Source: Rhodoferax sp. OV413 (GTDB taxonomy: Bacteria; Pseudomonadota; Gammaproteobacteria; Pseudomonadales; Pseudohongiellaceae). From it: a DNA stretch of 51,115 bases. The notes beneath the pieces are model-generated. The model was not told where the DNA came from. It was given only the letters and a program-made list of their open reading frames with translations, and did no database searches. This document shows, in pieces, positions 39,790 to 46,931 of this stretch (positions are counted from its first letter, which is position 1; each line of letters begins with the position of its first letter). The stretch lies in contig CALQJO020000018.1 of assembly GCA_943330915.2 (NCBI GenBank), positions 1 through 51,115 of the forward strand, in the 5' to 3' direction. A program made the position numbers and the translations under genes.

Positions 39790-40200
39790 TAACACATACC
39801 CATATCCTCTTAAGCTTCGCAGCGTGCAGGCTGAATGAATGTGGCTGAGTTCTTTGCGGATTTTGCTGGTAAGTAAGTCAAATGCAGGTTTCTCGTTTCG
39901 GGACAGACTGAGTTAATGGGGAGGATATTCTGTGGTACGCTTCCGGTCGGGCAAGCGAGTTCACCGAGGTGGCACCCAGGTCATTGTTGAGTACTAAAAA
40001 TGCTTTTTTGGGTAAGTTGAGCCAGGCGAAACCTACCCACCAGTATTGACCAGGCTCAACAATATTATTTTTGCGGAGATTATACTGGTGCAGTGCATTC
40101 TGGCGCGCTTGAGACAGAAAAGCATAAGGTGATTTTTACCTGGCCACCGATTTTAGCTATGTAACATGCTGGTTAATAATAACTGAGGGAGGTCTACAGA
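39790..40200. other. 411-base non-coding stretch with a long-loop inverted repeat
   Basis: No plausible gene was found on either strand. The clearest structure is the 8-base inverted repeat GTTGAGCC (40017-40024) / GGCTCAAC (40054-40061), separated by 29 bases and followed by AATATTATTTTTG, which is AT-rich and could end a transcript. The 140 bases before the next gene must contain its promoter; a ribosome-binding site GGGAGG lies at 40186-40192. The stretch also marks the boundary between the kinase/dehydrogenase block and the membrane-protein block. Confidence 0.5.
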
Positions 40201-40761
40201 GTGATAAACGAAATGTTAGTCCAATTCGCTGAGTGGCTATACGCTACTGGGGGAAGTCGGGCGATTGAGGAGTCTTTTTATTTATACAACTGGATAGAAA
40301 CAACGCATGTTTTGACAATCATGGTTTGTCTCGGGATGCTGGCTTTTATCGATCTTCGAATGCTTGGTTATGCCTTGCCAAATGTGTCTGCGTCAACTAT
40401 CGCGGACAGGTTGAATGTACCCATGATGATCGGGTTTGCCCTTATGTTCATCACGGGTTTGTTATTGTTTTATGCCAAGCCAACTTACACGAACCAAAGT
40501 ATTTGGTTCCGAATCAAAATGGTGCTGTTGGTGGTCGCATTCTTCAATGCCATCAGGTTTCACCGTCATATGAAAGCATCGGCTTCAACTTGGTGTAATG
40601 AGCCGCGCGCACCCTTTAACTTGCGTGTAAGTGCGGCGTTGTCGCTTGGTCTTTGGGCCGGAGTTGTAACAACAGGGCGCCTTATTGCATACGATTGGTA
40701 TCATTGCTACCGAGATCTTCCGGGCTGGTTGAGCGCTGCTGCGGGATGCGTTGCTGAGTAA
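40201..40761 (+). CDS. DUF6644-like integral membrane protein, first copy
   Basis: A 186-residue protein with four to five membrane helices (about 29-55, 73-90, 103-118, 143-163) and short charged loops. Notable residues are the Glu-Thr-Thr-His at 33-36 (WIETTHVLTIMV) and His121/His123 in FHRHMK, which could bind a metal or heme. The GTG start follows GGGAGG at good spacing. It resembles the next gene in plan (ETTH versus GQSLHLMAL; TTGRLIAYDW versus ATGRWIGFSG at the ends), so both probably belong to one family. No enzymatic role is known. Confidence 0.65.
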   Translation: MINEMLVQFAEWLYATGGSRAIEESFYLYNWIETTHVLTIMVCLGMLAFIDLRMLGYALPNVSASTIADRLNVPMMIGFALMFITGLLLFYAKPTYTNQSIWFRIKMVLLVVAFFNAIRFHRHMKASASTWCNEPRAPFNLRVSAALSLGLWAGVVTTGRLIAYDWYHCYRDLPGWLSAAAGCVAE

Positions 40762-40827
40762 CGTATGACAAAAATTCTGGGCGCCATGCAGGCGTCATGC
40801 TGGTTTTGAGATGAGTCAGGAGTTCCT

Positions 40828-41310
40828 ATGGAGCTATTACCTTTTTTTGAGTGGGCAGAAACAACATTTTTAGGATACATCGGCAAGACCTATGGGGGAG
40901 TCTATGCCACTTTCGGGCAGTCATTGCATTTGATGGCGCTGGCTGTTCTTGGCGGGTCTGTTCTGGTTGCTGATTTGCGTTTGTTAAATGTCATCATGAA
41001 GGACGTACCTTCTGAAATAGTGACAGAGCAGGCGCATAAATGGTTTCGCATAGCGCTAGTTATGATTATCAGCACAGGGATCTTTATGGCGGCGGCAGTT
41101 GCACAGCGGATGTATCACAACGACTTTTTCTGGGCAAAAATGTCAGCTCTTTTGGTTGGTATAATCTTTGTGTTCGCGATAAAACGCCCACTGTTGAAAG
41201 GCTCGCACGCTGACCTTAATCCAATAGTGATAAAAATGGTCGCTTCCGCCTCAATTCTCGTCTGGTTCAGCGTTGCTGCAACTGGGCGATGGATTGGTTT
41301 TTCAGGCTGA
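40828..41310 (+). CDS. DUF6644-like integral membrane protein, second copy
   Basis: The 160-residue protein has four membrane helices (about 26-50, 70-92, 105-118, 133-155). It contains His34 in the first helix (SLHLMALAVLGG, matching the His of the neighbouring paralogue), DLRLLNVIM, and the ending ATGRWIGFSG. AGGAG sits 7 bases before the ATG. It forms a cluster with the paralogue upstream (66-base gap) and the 45-residue membrane peptide downstream (19-base gap), so they probably form one complex. Confidence 0.65.
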   Translation: MELLPFFEWAETTFLGYIGKTYGGVYATFGQSLHLMALAVLGGSVLVADLRLLNVIMKDVPSEIVTEQAHKWFRIALVMIISTGIFMAAAVAQRMYHNDFFWAKMSALLVGIIFVFAIKRPLLKGSHADLNPIVIKMVASASILVWFSVAATGRWIGFSG

Positions 41311-41329
41311 GATTGATGAGGAGTCAATA

Positions 41330-41467
41330 ATGACTGTCAAAAAAGAGTTGGGCATTCAGGAAAAGATTGCCGCCGTTGCCGCGGGAGCTATTATCATCAG
41401 TGCTTTAATGTACTGGGGTTATCAATTTGTAGGTATGCTTGAATTCCTTGAAATGGCATATGAGTAA
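41330..41467 (+). CDS. 45-residue single-pass membrane peptide
   Basis: The ATG at 41330 follows GAGGAG, giving MTVKKELGIQEKIAAVAAGA, a membrane helix IIISALMYWGYQFVGML and a short acidic tail. The ribosome-binding site, the spacing from the DUF6644-like gene and the clear hydrophobic helix support a real gene, although it is easily missed. Such peptides often stabilise membrane complexes; a partner among the two upstream proteins is the simplest idea. Confidence 0.55.
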   Translation: MTVKKELGIQEKIAAVAAGAIIISALMYWGYQFVGMLEFLEMAYE

Positions 41468-41491
41468 GCTTTGGGTTACGTGATGTAAGAC

Positions 41492-41531
41492 TTGTATGCG
41501 CTGGCTCCAAGCTGTTGGCTAGCGCATACAA
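41492..41531. terminator. Strong hairpin between convergent genes
   Basis: TTGTATGCGCT (41492-41502) is perfectly complementary to AGCGCATACAA (41521-41531), with an inner CCAA/TTGG pairing in the loop. It separates the membrane-peptide gene (+) from the periplasmic-protein gene (-). There is no U-tract on either side, so it may be a weak bidirectional terminator, an mRNA stabiliser or a protein-binding palindrome. Confidence 0.5.
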
Positions 41532-41574
41532 AGGCAGATGATGGATAGTCGGTTTGGCTGAACTTAGTGCATGG

Positions 41575-42135
41575 TTAGAATATGCCAAGTTCTATAAGAA
41601 AATAATCATCGCGAAACAGTTCAGTGATCAGTCTGTCCAAGCCCAGCTCTATTGCTGTGCTCACATCCTTGCCTTCTACTGAGGTTCTGCTGACAACCTC
41701 ACTTTGCCATGCATTTCGCCCTTGGTTGATCAGAGTCAGCTCGCATCGTATCAAGACCTCCAGGCCGGTGGCCGTATCCTGGACACTCATCTCAATCAAT
41801 TTGCCTTCAAGAGATAATCGAGCATCACCCTCGGCTAATGACGCGCCAGAGCTTGTAAATGCTCCTACAACAGCTGAATGAACCAGCGCGTGAGGTGCTA
41901 ACACGGTAAGGATTATTGGTTCGCCTCCAATACGCTGAATGCCTTGGGATACTGGTTCGTTGCGATGATCAGTGAATACGTTTATCGCCAGCGGGCCTCC
42001 TCTGATTGCACCAAGATCGACACCAGTCTCGCCTTGATACTGATATTCAAGGTTGATTTGTTCGTCAGCAAATGAATTAAAAGCGGAAAGCGCCAATAGA
42101 GTCGCAAAAACTCCTGACGCAATTTGTTTGTACAT
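41575..42135 (-). CDS. Periplasmic protein of unknown function
   Basis: The 186-residue protein has a clear signal peptide (1-23, ending SFADEQ). The mature part, with INVFTDHRNEPVSQGIQRIGG, a central VHSAVVGAFTSSGASLAEGDARLSLEGKL and a C-terminal helix, resembles YajG-like or flagellar/envelope lipoproteins in style (V.DLG...L.INVF.DxR), but it has no lipobox and I cannot assign a family. GGAGGT precedes the start on its strand. A terminator of the upstream NHL gene (same strand) lies between the two, so it has its own promoter or depends on read-through. Confidence 0.65.
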   Translation of the reverse strand: MYKQIASGVFATLLALSAFNSFADEQINLEYQYQGETGVDLGAIRGGPLAINVFTDHRNEPVSQGIQRIGGEPIILTVLAPHALVHSAVVGAFTSSGASLAEGDARLSLEGKLIEMSVQDTATGLEVLIRCELTLINQGRNAWQSEVVSRTSVEGKDVSTAIELGLDRLITELFRDDYFLIELGIF

Positions 42136-42151
42136 GAGGTTACCTCCAAAA

Positions 42152-42187
42152 TTAAAAAGGCTGCTGAACCTGATGGTGCAGCAGCCT
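42152..42187 (-). terminator. Intrinsic terminator of the PAL-like gene
   Basis: On the minus strand GGCTGCTG pairs with CAGCAGCC across a 12-base loop (42159-42166 with 42179-42186 in + coordinates), followed by TTTTTAATTTT. The stem is perfect over 8 bases. It lies about 35 bases after the stop of the PAL-like gene. Confidence 0.8.
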
Positions 42188-42219
42188 CGATTACAATCAA
42201 CTTTATGTAGCTGGCAAGC

Positions 42220-43410
42220 TTAAAGCCTGTCAGCTGGCCAAGGCACGCCTTGATGTCCCTGTGGCATATCTTTCATGCCCTGGTACACAAATTTTTGCAC
42301 ACGCTTGCCTTCATAAGTTTCCGTTGTATAGATGTTGTTCTGTGAGTCTGTTGCTATGCTGTGTGGAGCATAAAACTGTCCTGGCTGTCGTCCGCCACCG
42401 CCAAAACTAACCAGTACTTCTAGGGACTGACGATCAATTACGTAAACCTTGAAGTTTTGACCATCCGCGAGGTAGATGTACTTTTGCTCCTCATCGTTTG
42501 AGAAAGAAATATCCCAAGTCGAGCCCTGGGCTAATGTCTCAGGTGCAATGACCACTTCCCTGACGTATGTACCATCAGGGCGGAATACCTGAATCCTGTC
42601 GGAACCTCGGTCGCAAACATATACAAAGCCATCTTTAGACGGGATTGCGCAGTGGACCGGGCCACGGAACTGCTGTGGAAGCGGTGCTCCCGGAGTGTAA
42701 TCTACCCGCTCATCCACTGGCGTGTTGCCGTAGGCGCCCCAGTAGCGCTTGAAGGCGCCTGTATTCAGATCAAGCACGGCTACACGTTTGTGGCGATAAC
42801 CATCGGCAAGGTAGACCTCGTTATTTGCTGCATCAATAGCAAGTTCCGCAACTTGGCCGAAGAACGTCGTGCTATTACTGTCAGGGGTGCTTCCCGGTAT
42901 CCCGTGCTGTGCTACAAACTGTCCGTCGCCAGTAAAGACCAAGACGTGGGAGTCACCAGTGCCATTGCCGCCTATCCAAACGTTGCCGTTTGGGGCAATA
43001 GCGATTCCGTGATTGGATTCCGGCCAAGTAAAGCCTTCGCCTGGGCCGCCCCAAGCGTTAACCAGGTTGCCAGCTGGGTCGAATTCGAGGATTGGAGGCG
43101 CAGGCGTGCAGCACTCGCTAACCCCCAGTTTCAGGCCTATTTCAGTTGCCCCGCCAAACATTGATTCTTGGTCTCGATGCACGATGAAGACGTGATCACG
43201 CGCGTCGACTTCTACACCAATAGCCCGACCGATTATCCACTGATTAGGCAAAGGCTTTGGCCAAAAAGGGTCCACTTCGAAGCTTGGAGCGGAGACCATA
43301 GTGCCAGATTGAGCTTCAACCGGGTCTTTCAGCAAGGATTGCCCGGCAGTGAGTGCAGCCACTGCAAGTGCTAGACTTGCTCCCACTGCTATTTTCGTTT
43401 TTATTGTCAT
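42220..43410 (-). CDS. Secreted NHL six-bladed propeller, peptidyl-hydroxyglycine amidating lyase (PAL)-like
   Basis: A 396-residue exported protein (signal region 1-34) built of NHL repeats. Aligned from memory against rat PAL (Arg533, His585, Tyr654, His690, Arg706, Met784, His786), the functional residues match in order: Arg79 in FIVHRD (VIFHRG in PAL), His134 in SNHGIAIAPNGN (PHGLSID), Tyr205 in LADGYRHKR (VSDGYCNSR), His253 in PVHCAIPS, Arg268 in CDRGSDRIQ (ADRENGRIQ) and His350 in APHSIATD (MPHDIVAS). The three zinc histidines, the catalytic Tyr and both Arg are kept; Met784 is replaced by Ala348. A vicinal Cys100-Cys101 is unusual. Eukaryotic PAL cleaves alpha-hydroxyglycine extensions to give amides. 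A PHM-like gene lies 3.5 kb downstream on the opposite strand. Confidence 0.75.
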   Translation of the reverse strand: MTIKTKIAVGASLALAVAALTAGQSLLKDPVEAQSGTMVSAPSFEVDPFWPKPLPNQWIIGRAIGVEVDARDHVFIVHRDQESMFGGATEIGLKLGVSECCTPAPPILEFDPAGNLVNAWGGPGEGFTWPESNHGIAIAPNGNVWIGGNGTGDSHVLVFTGDGQFVAQHGIPGSTPDSNSTTFFGQVAELAIDAANNEVYLADGYRHKRVAVLDLNTGAFKRYWGAYGNTPVDERVDYTPGAPLPQQFRGPVHCAIPSKDGFVYVCDRGSDRIQVFRPDGTYVREVVIAPETLAQGSTWDISFSNDEEQKYIYLADGQNFKVYVIDRQSLEVLVSFGGGGRQPGQFYAPHSIATDSQNNIYTTETYEGKRVQKFVYQGMKDMPQGHQGVPWPADRL

Positions 43411-43464
43411 GTTATCCCCTCCGGGGTTTCAACATTTCGAGCATGGATTTCGAGTGCAGCCGAC

Positions 43465-43496
43465 GTATACTCAGCTCCTCCCCCTCAGTATACTCA
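43465..43496. repeat. GTATACTCA direct repeats in the divergent promoter region
   Basis: GTATACTCA occurs at 43465-43473 and at 43488-43496, 23 bases apart (about two helical turns), between the divergent PAL-like and HupE-like genes. Each core GTATAC is itself a palindrome. The pattern suits a dimeric regulator that controls both genes. Confidence 0.45.
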
Positions 43497-43566
43497 CTGC
43501 GATTAAGGTTTGACCAGAGCCATCCTCAGCATAGTGATCGTGGCTGAATAACTTGAGGCTAAAAAA

Positions 43567-44943
43567 TTGATTTGTAATAACTTAAAACAGCTAAATGCTA
43601 ATTGGTCACGTGTCCGGCTCGTCCTGGTTGCCCTGATTTGCCTTGCCTCTCCTGCGGTTTTGGTTGCAGATGAAATACCTTCCAGAGTCGCGGTGCAAGC
43701 TTTTGTTAAGGCCGATGATGGCCGTTTGAATCTGCTGATGCGTGTGCCAATGGACGCGCTCGTAGAGGCTCAGTTCCCACTGAGAGGCGAGATTGGTTAC
43801 GTAATTTTTTCTGAAGCCACTGGTGCCATGGAGAGCGCTGCAAATAGTGAAATCCTTCCGGGCATACAACTTTTTGAGGGAGATCGCTTTTTACAGTCGC
43901 CGAGCCTTGAGGCTGTCAGAATAGCTTTCCCCTCCGATCGATCGTTTGTGGATTATGATTCGGCCATGGCGAATATCTATAGCCCGCCAATTCCAGACGC
44001 CCAGGATCTTTACTACAGACAAGGTTTCCTGGACATTCACGCGACGTACAGCATCGATTCATCTGAGTCTAGGTTTTCAGTTGATGCCAGGTTAGGTGGG
44101 TTGGGTCTCGAAACGACAACAATACTCAGATATGTATTGCCAGACGGCTCTGAGCGCACTTTCAGTTTTGTTGGGAATCCAGGGCTGGTCTACATGGATC
44201 CCCGCTGGTACCAGGCTGTGCTCAACTTCGTGATTCTAGGGTTCGATCACATTCTTGAGGGGGCGGATCACCTGTTGTTTCTGTTTTGTCTGCTGATTCC
44301 TTTGCGTCGCATTTCAGCGTTAATTCCGGTCATTACTTCGTTTACCATCGCTCACTCGTTGACGCTTATCGCTTCCGCCTTGGGTTGGGTTCCTTCAAGC
44401 ATATGGTTTCCCTCGTTGATCGAAACACTTATTGCGTTGTCTATTGTCTACATGGCCTGCGAGAACATAATCGGTGTCAGGCAGCAGCACCGCTGGATAA
44501 TGACTTTTGCTTTTGGGCTGGTCCATGGTTTTGGTTTTTCCTTCCTGCTGACTGAAAGCATGCAGTTTGCAGGTTCCCACTTGGTGATGTCATTACTGGC
44601 CTTTAACCTCGGGGTTGAGCTTGGACAAATTCTGGTGGTGCTGATCGCTGTGCCGATAGTTTACCTGCTTTTCAGATTCGCTCTGCCAGAGAAGGCAGGT
44701 GTTATCCTGCTATCCGCGATAGTTGGTCACTGGGCGTGGCACTGGATGGAGGAGCGCTGGGTTAACCTGTCCGCTTATGAAATTTCGCTGCCTGCGTTTG
44801 GTTCTGAGTTTCTGGTAGGGTTGTTGCAATGGTCTGCCTTGCTAATTCTGGCTTCTGTCATGCTTTGGATGATGAATTTGCTTTTCTCTAGATACTCGGC
44901 AAGCACGACTGAACGCATAAGCGGTTCTGAAGACAGCAGATAG
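43567..44943 (+). CDS. HupE/UreJ-family permease with N-terminal periplasmic domain
   Basis: The 458-residue protein has a signal-like helix (about 17-35), a periplasmic beta-rich domain (36-205) and seven membrane helices (about 218-445). HupE/UreJ hallmarks are present: GFDHILEGADHLLFL, FTIAHSLTL, GLVHGFGFSF and FNLGVELGQ. The His residues in the first, second and third motifs are the usual metal-coordinating set. HupE/UreJ relatives carry nickel or cobalt; this long form is found in many marine bacteria and the metal is unproved. The TTG at 43567 has GAGG 8 bases upstream. A metal permease next to a copper/zinc enzyme pair is suggestive. Confidence 0.8.
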   Translation: MICNNLKQLNANWSRVRLVLVALICLASPAVLVADEIPSRVAVQAFVKADDGRLNLLMRVPMDALVEAQFPLRGEIGYVIFSEATGAMESAANSEILPGIQLFEGDRFLQSPSLEAVRIAFPSDRSFVDYDSAMANIYSPPIPDAQDLYYRQGFLDIHATYSIDSSESRFSVDARLGGLGLETTTILRYVLPDGSERTFSFVGNPGLVYMDPRWYQAVLNFVILGFDHILEGADHLLFLFCLLIPLRRISALIPVITSFTIAHSLTLIASALGWVPSSIWFPSLIETLIALSIVYMACENIIGVRQQHRWIMTFAFGLVHGFGFSFLLTESMQFAGSHLVMSLLAFNLGVELGQILVVLIAVPIVYLLFRFALPEKAGVILLSAIVGHWAWHWMEERWVNLSAYEISLPAFGSEFLVGLLQWSALLILASVMLWMMNLLFSRYSASTTERISGSEDSR

Positions 44944-45040
44944 AGAGGTTTTTGGGTGCCAGCGTTCCAAAAGCCGCGTTGTTTTGTCACTCGTTGAATT
45001 GTTATGATGCCTAGCTGAAAACGTTGCCGTAGGGCTGTTT

Positions 45041-45058
45041 GATAATGATAATGATAAA
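45041..45058 (+). promoter_or_regulatory. Fur-box-like triple hexamer
   Basis: GATAATGATAATGATAAA is three consecutive GATAAT-type hexamers. The Fur consensus can be written as GATAAT hexamers, the third usually inverted. The site lies 16 bases before the cstA start codon, where a bound repressor would block initiation. Three direct hexamers also fit a simple GATAAT repeat, so this is tentative. Confidence 0.45.
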
Positions 45059-45073
45059 GCGGATAAATACTGT

Positions 45074-46762
45074 ATGACCGGGATAATGATTGTCTTGTTT
45101 GGTATCGCCGGCCTTTGTTTTGGCTGGTTCGTATACTCTAAGTTTATCGCCGAAAAAATCTTCAAACTGGATCCTGATTTCAGAACTCCCGCGCATGAGT
45201 TCAATGATGGAACCGACTTCGTGCCAACCAACAAGTATGTTCTCTGGGGGCATCACTTCACTTCTGTAGCCGGCGCGGCTCCGATCGTCGGCCCTGCGAT
45301 AGCGGTATATTGGGGTTGGGCTCCAGCTCTCTTATGGGTGGTCTTCGGCACGATATTTTTTGCGGGTATCCATGATATGGGTGCCTTGTGGGCGAGCAAC
45401 CGTAACAAAGGAAAGTCAATTGGTGCTCTGTCTGAGAGCGTTATCGGGAAAAGAACCCGATCTTTGTTCCTCATAGTCATCTTCTTGTTGTTGTTAATGG
45501 TCAATGCGGTTTTTGGCGTTATCATCGCTAATGGTTTCGTTGCTACGCCGGGTTCGGTGTTTCCTGCCTGGATGGCAATAGTAGTGGCTCTGATAATAGG
45601 TCAGTTACTGCGGAGAAATTTTAGTCTCATGCTGCTGACCGTGGTCGGCGTTATAGTTTTGTATATATCCATCTGGATGGGAACTTTCATAGAGTGGGAA
45701 CTTCCGTCAAGTTTTATGGGGCTTACACCTGAAGCTAATTGGATAATCATTCTGTTTATTTACGCGGCGATAGCATCAATGCTGCCGGTGTGGATGCTAC
45801 TGCAGCCAAGGGATTTTATTAACGGGATGCAGTTGATAGTGGGTCTGGCACTGCTATACGGCGCAGTCATCTTGTTCATGCCGGACATCACTGCTCCTGC
45901 GTTTAATACACAAACTGCACCAGGTACGCCGAGTATATTCCCACTACTTTTCATCACAGTTGCGTGCGGTGCAATCTCGGGATTCCACGGCATCGTGGCC
46001 TCAGGAACCAGTTCCAAGCAGTTGAATAAAGAGCCAGATGCCCGGTTTGTGGGCTACCTGGGGGCAATAGGTGAGGGCTCCCTTGCGTTGATAACCATTG
46101 TTATCGTTTGCTCCATCGCCTATGCGGTAAGTCCTGAGCAATGGCACGTACTATATAACCAATTTGGTGCCGGCGGCGCTCAGGCCTTCGTTGCTGGCGG
46201 AGCCGTGCTAGTCAACTCGGCATGGGGGCTGTCTGAAGACTTTGCCCAGGTTTTGCTGGCTACTATGCTGGCCTTGTTCGCGGGTACTACGATGGATTCG
46301 GGTGTTCGCTTGCAGCGTTACATTATTCAGGAGTGGGGCGACATCTATGGCATTAAGCTATTCAATTCTGGGGTAGTTGCTACGCTGGTTGCGGTTGCTG
46401 CCTGTTTGCTGCTGGCGTTTGGCGCTGGCGGCTCCTCTGGCGCAGGTGGGATGATAATCTGGCCATTGTTCGGAGCGACGAATCAGATTCTTGCCAGCCT
46501 TACACTGTTGGTAATAACTGTAATGCTGATCAAGATGGGCAGGCCATCGTACTACACTATGATTCCTATGATTTTCATTCTCATCACTTCATTTTTGGGA
46601 GGGATGATTCAATTACTCGCTTTCTACAATGCTGGGAATTACCTGCTGGTGGCGCTGGACTTTATCGTGCTTGTAGTAAGCGTTCTAGTCATGCTGGAAG
46701 CTGCGTCGGTGGTTTCTAAAATTAAGAAAGAGCAGGCCGCAGCCAAACTGGAGCATAGGTAA
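45074..46762 (+). CDS. cstA: CstA-family carrier (peptide/pyruvate transporter)
   Basis: Members import pyruvate or oligopeptides during carbon starvation. The 562-residue protein has about 15 membrane helices and the family motifs: NKYVLWGHHFTSVAGAAPIVGPAIAV near the N-terminus, FAGIHDMGALWASNRNKGKSIG, SGFHGIVASGTSSKQ, FAGTTMDSGVRLQRYI and WPLFGATNQILASLTLL. It is shorter than E. coli CstA (701), like many marine homologues. The start is the ATG at 45074. It follows the HupE-like gene by 130 bases. Confidence 0.9.
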   Translation: MTGIMIVLFGIAGLCFGWFVYSKFIAEKIFKLDPDFRTPAHEFNDGTDFVPTNKYVLWGHHFTSVAGAAPIVGPAIAVYWGWAPALLWVVFGTIFFAGIHDMGALWASNRNKGKSIGALSESVIGKRTRSLFLIVIFLLLLMVNAVFGVIIANGFVATPGSVFPAWMAIVVALIIGQLLRRNFSLMLLTVVGVIVLYISIWMGTFIEWELPSSFMGLTPEANWIIILFIYAAIASMLPVWMLLQPRDFINGMQLIVGLALLYGAVILFMPDITAPAFNTQTAPGTPSIFPLLFITVACGAISGFHGIVASGTSSKQLNKEPDARFVGYLGAIGEGSLALITIVIVCSIAYAVSPEQWHVLYNQFGAGGAQAFVAGGAVLVNSAWGLSEDFAQVLLATMLALFAGTTMDSGVRLQRYIIQEWGDIYGIKLFNSGVVATLVAVAACLLLAFGAGGSSGAGGMIIWPLFGATNQILASLTLLVITVMLIKMGRPSYYTMIPMIFILITSFLGGMIQLLAFYNAGNYLLVALDFIVLVVSVLVMLEAASVVSKIKKEQAAAKLEHR

Positions 46763-46874
46763 TCTGATTTCAACGGGGGAGGCTGGAATTACTTCAGTCT
46801 CACCCCGACGGGCCTGAGTTACAAATAATTGCAAAGGTAAAGCATGCCCGTGTATCTCCCAATTTTTGATTGTC

Positions 46875-46880
46875 TATAAT
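46875..46880 (+). promoter_or_regulatory. Candidate -10 element upstream of the PHM-like gene
   Basis: A perfect TATAAT (46875-46880) lies about 50 bases before the start of the next gene. No good -35 element stands at the usual distance, so an activator or extended contacts may be needed. Upstream, an imperfect stem near 46775-46805 (GGGGGAGGCTG / CAGTCTCACCCC) may end the cstA transcript. Confidence 0.4.
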
Positions 46881-46931
46881 CTGGGGAATTCAAGTTTCTA
46901 GGTGTCCGGGTTTGTTGGCTTTGTGCCCTAA

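Noticed and set aside
45041-45058. Simple trinucleotide-type repeat explanation for the GATAAT hexamers
   Set aside because: Not fully rejected: kept as a Fur-like candidate because of the position next to the start codon, with low confidence.
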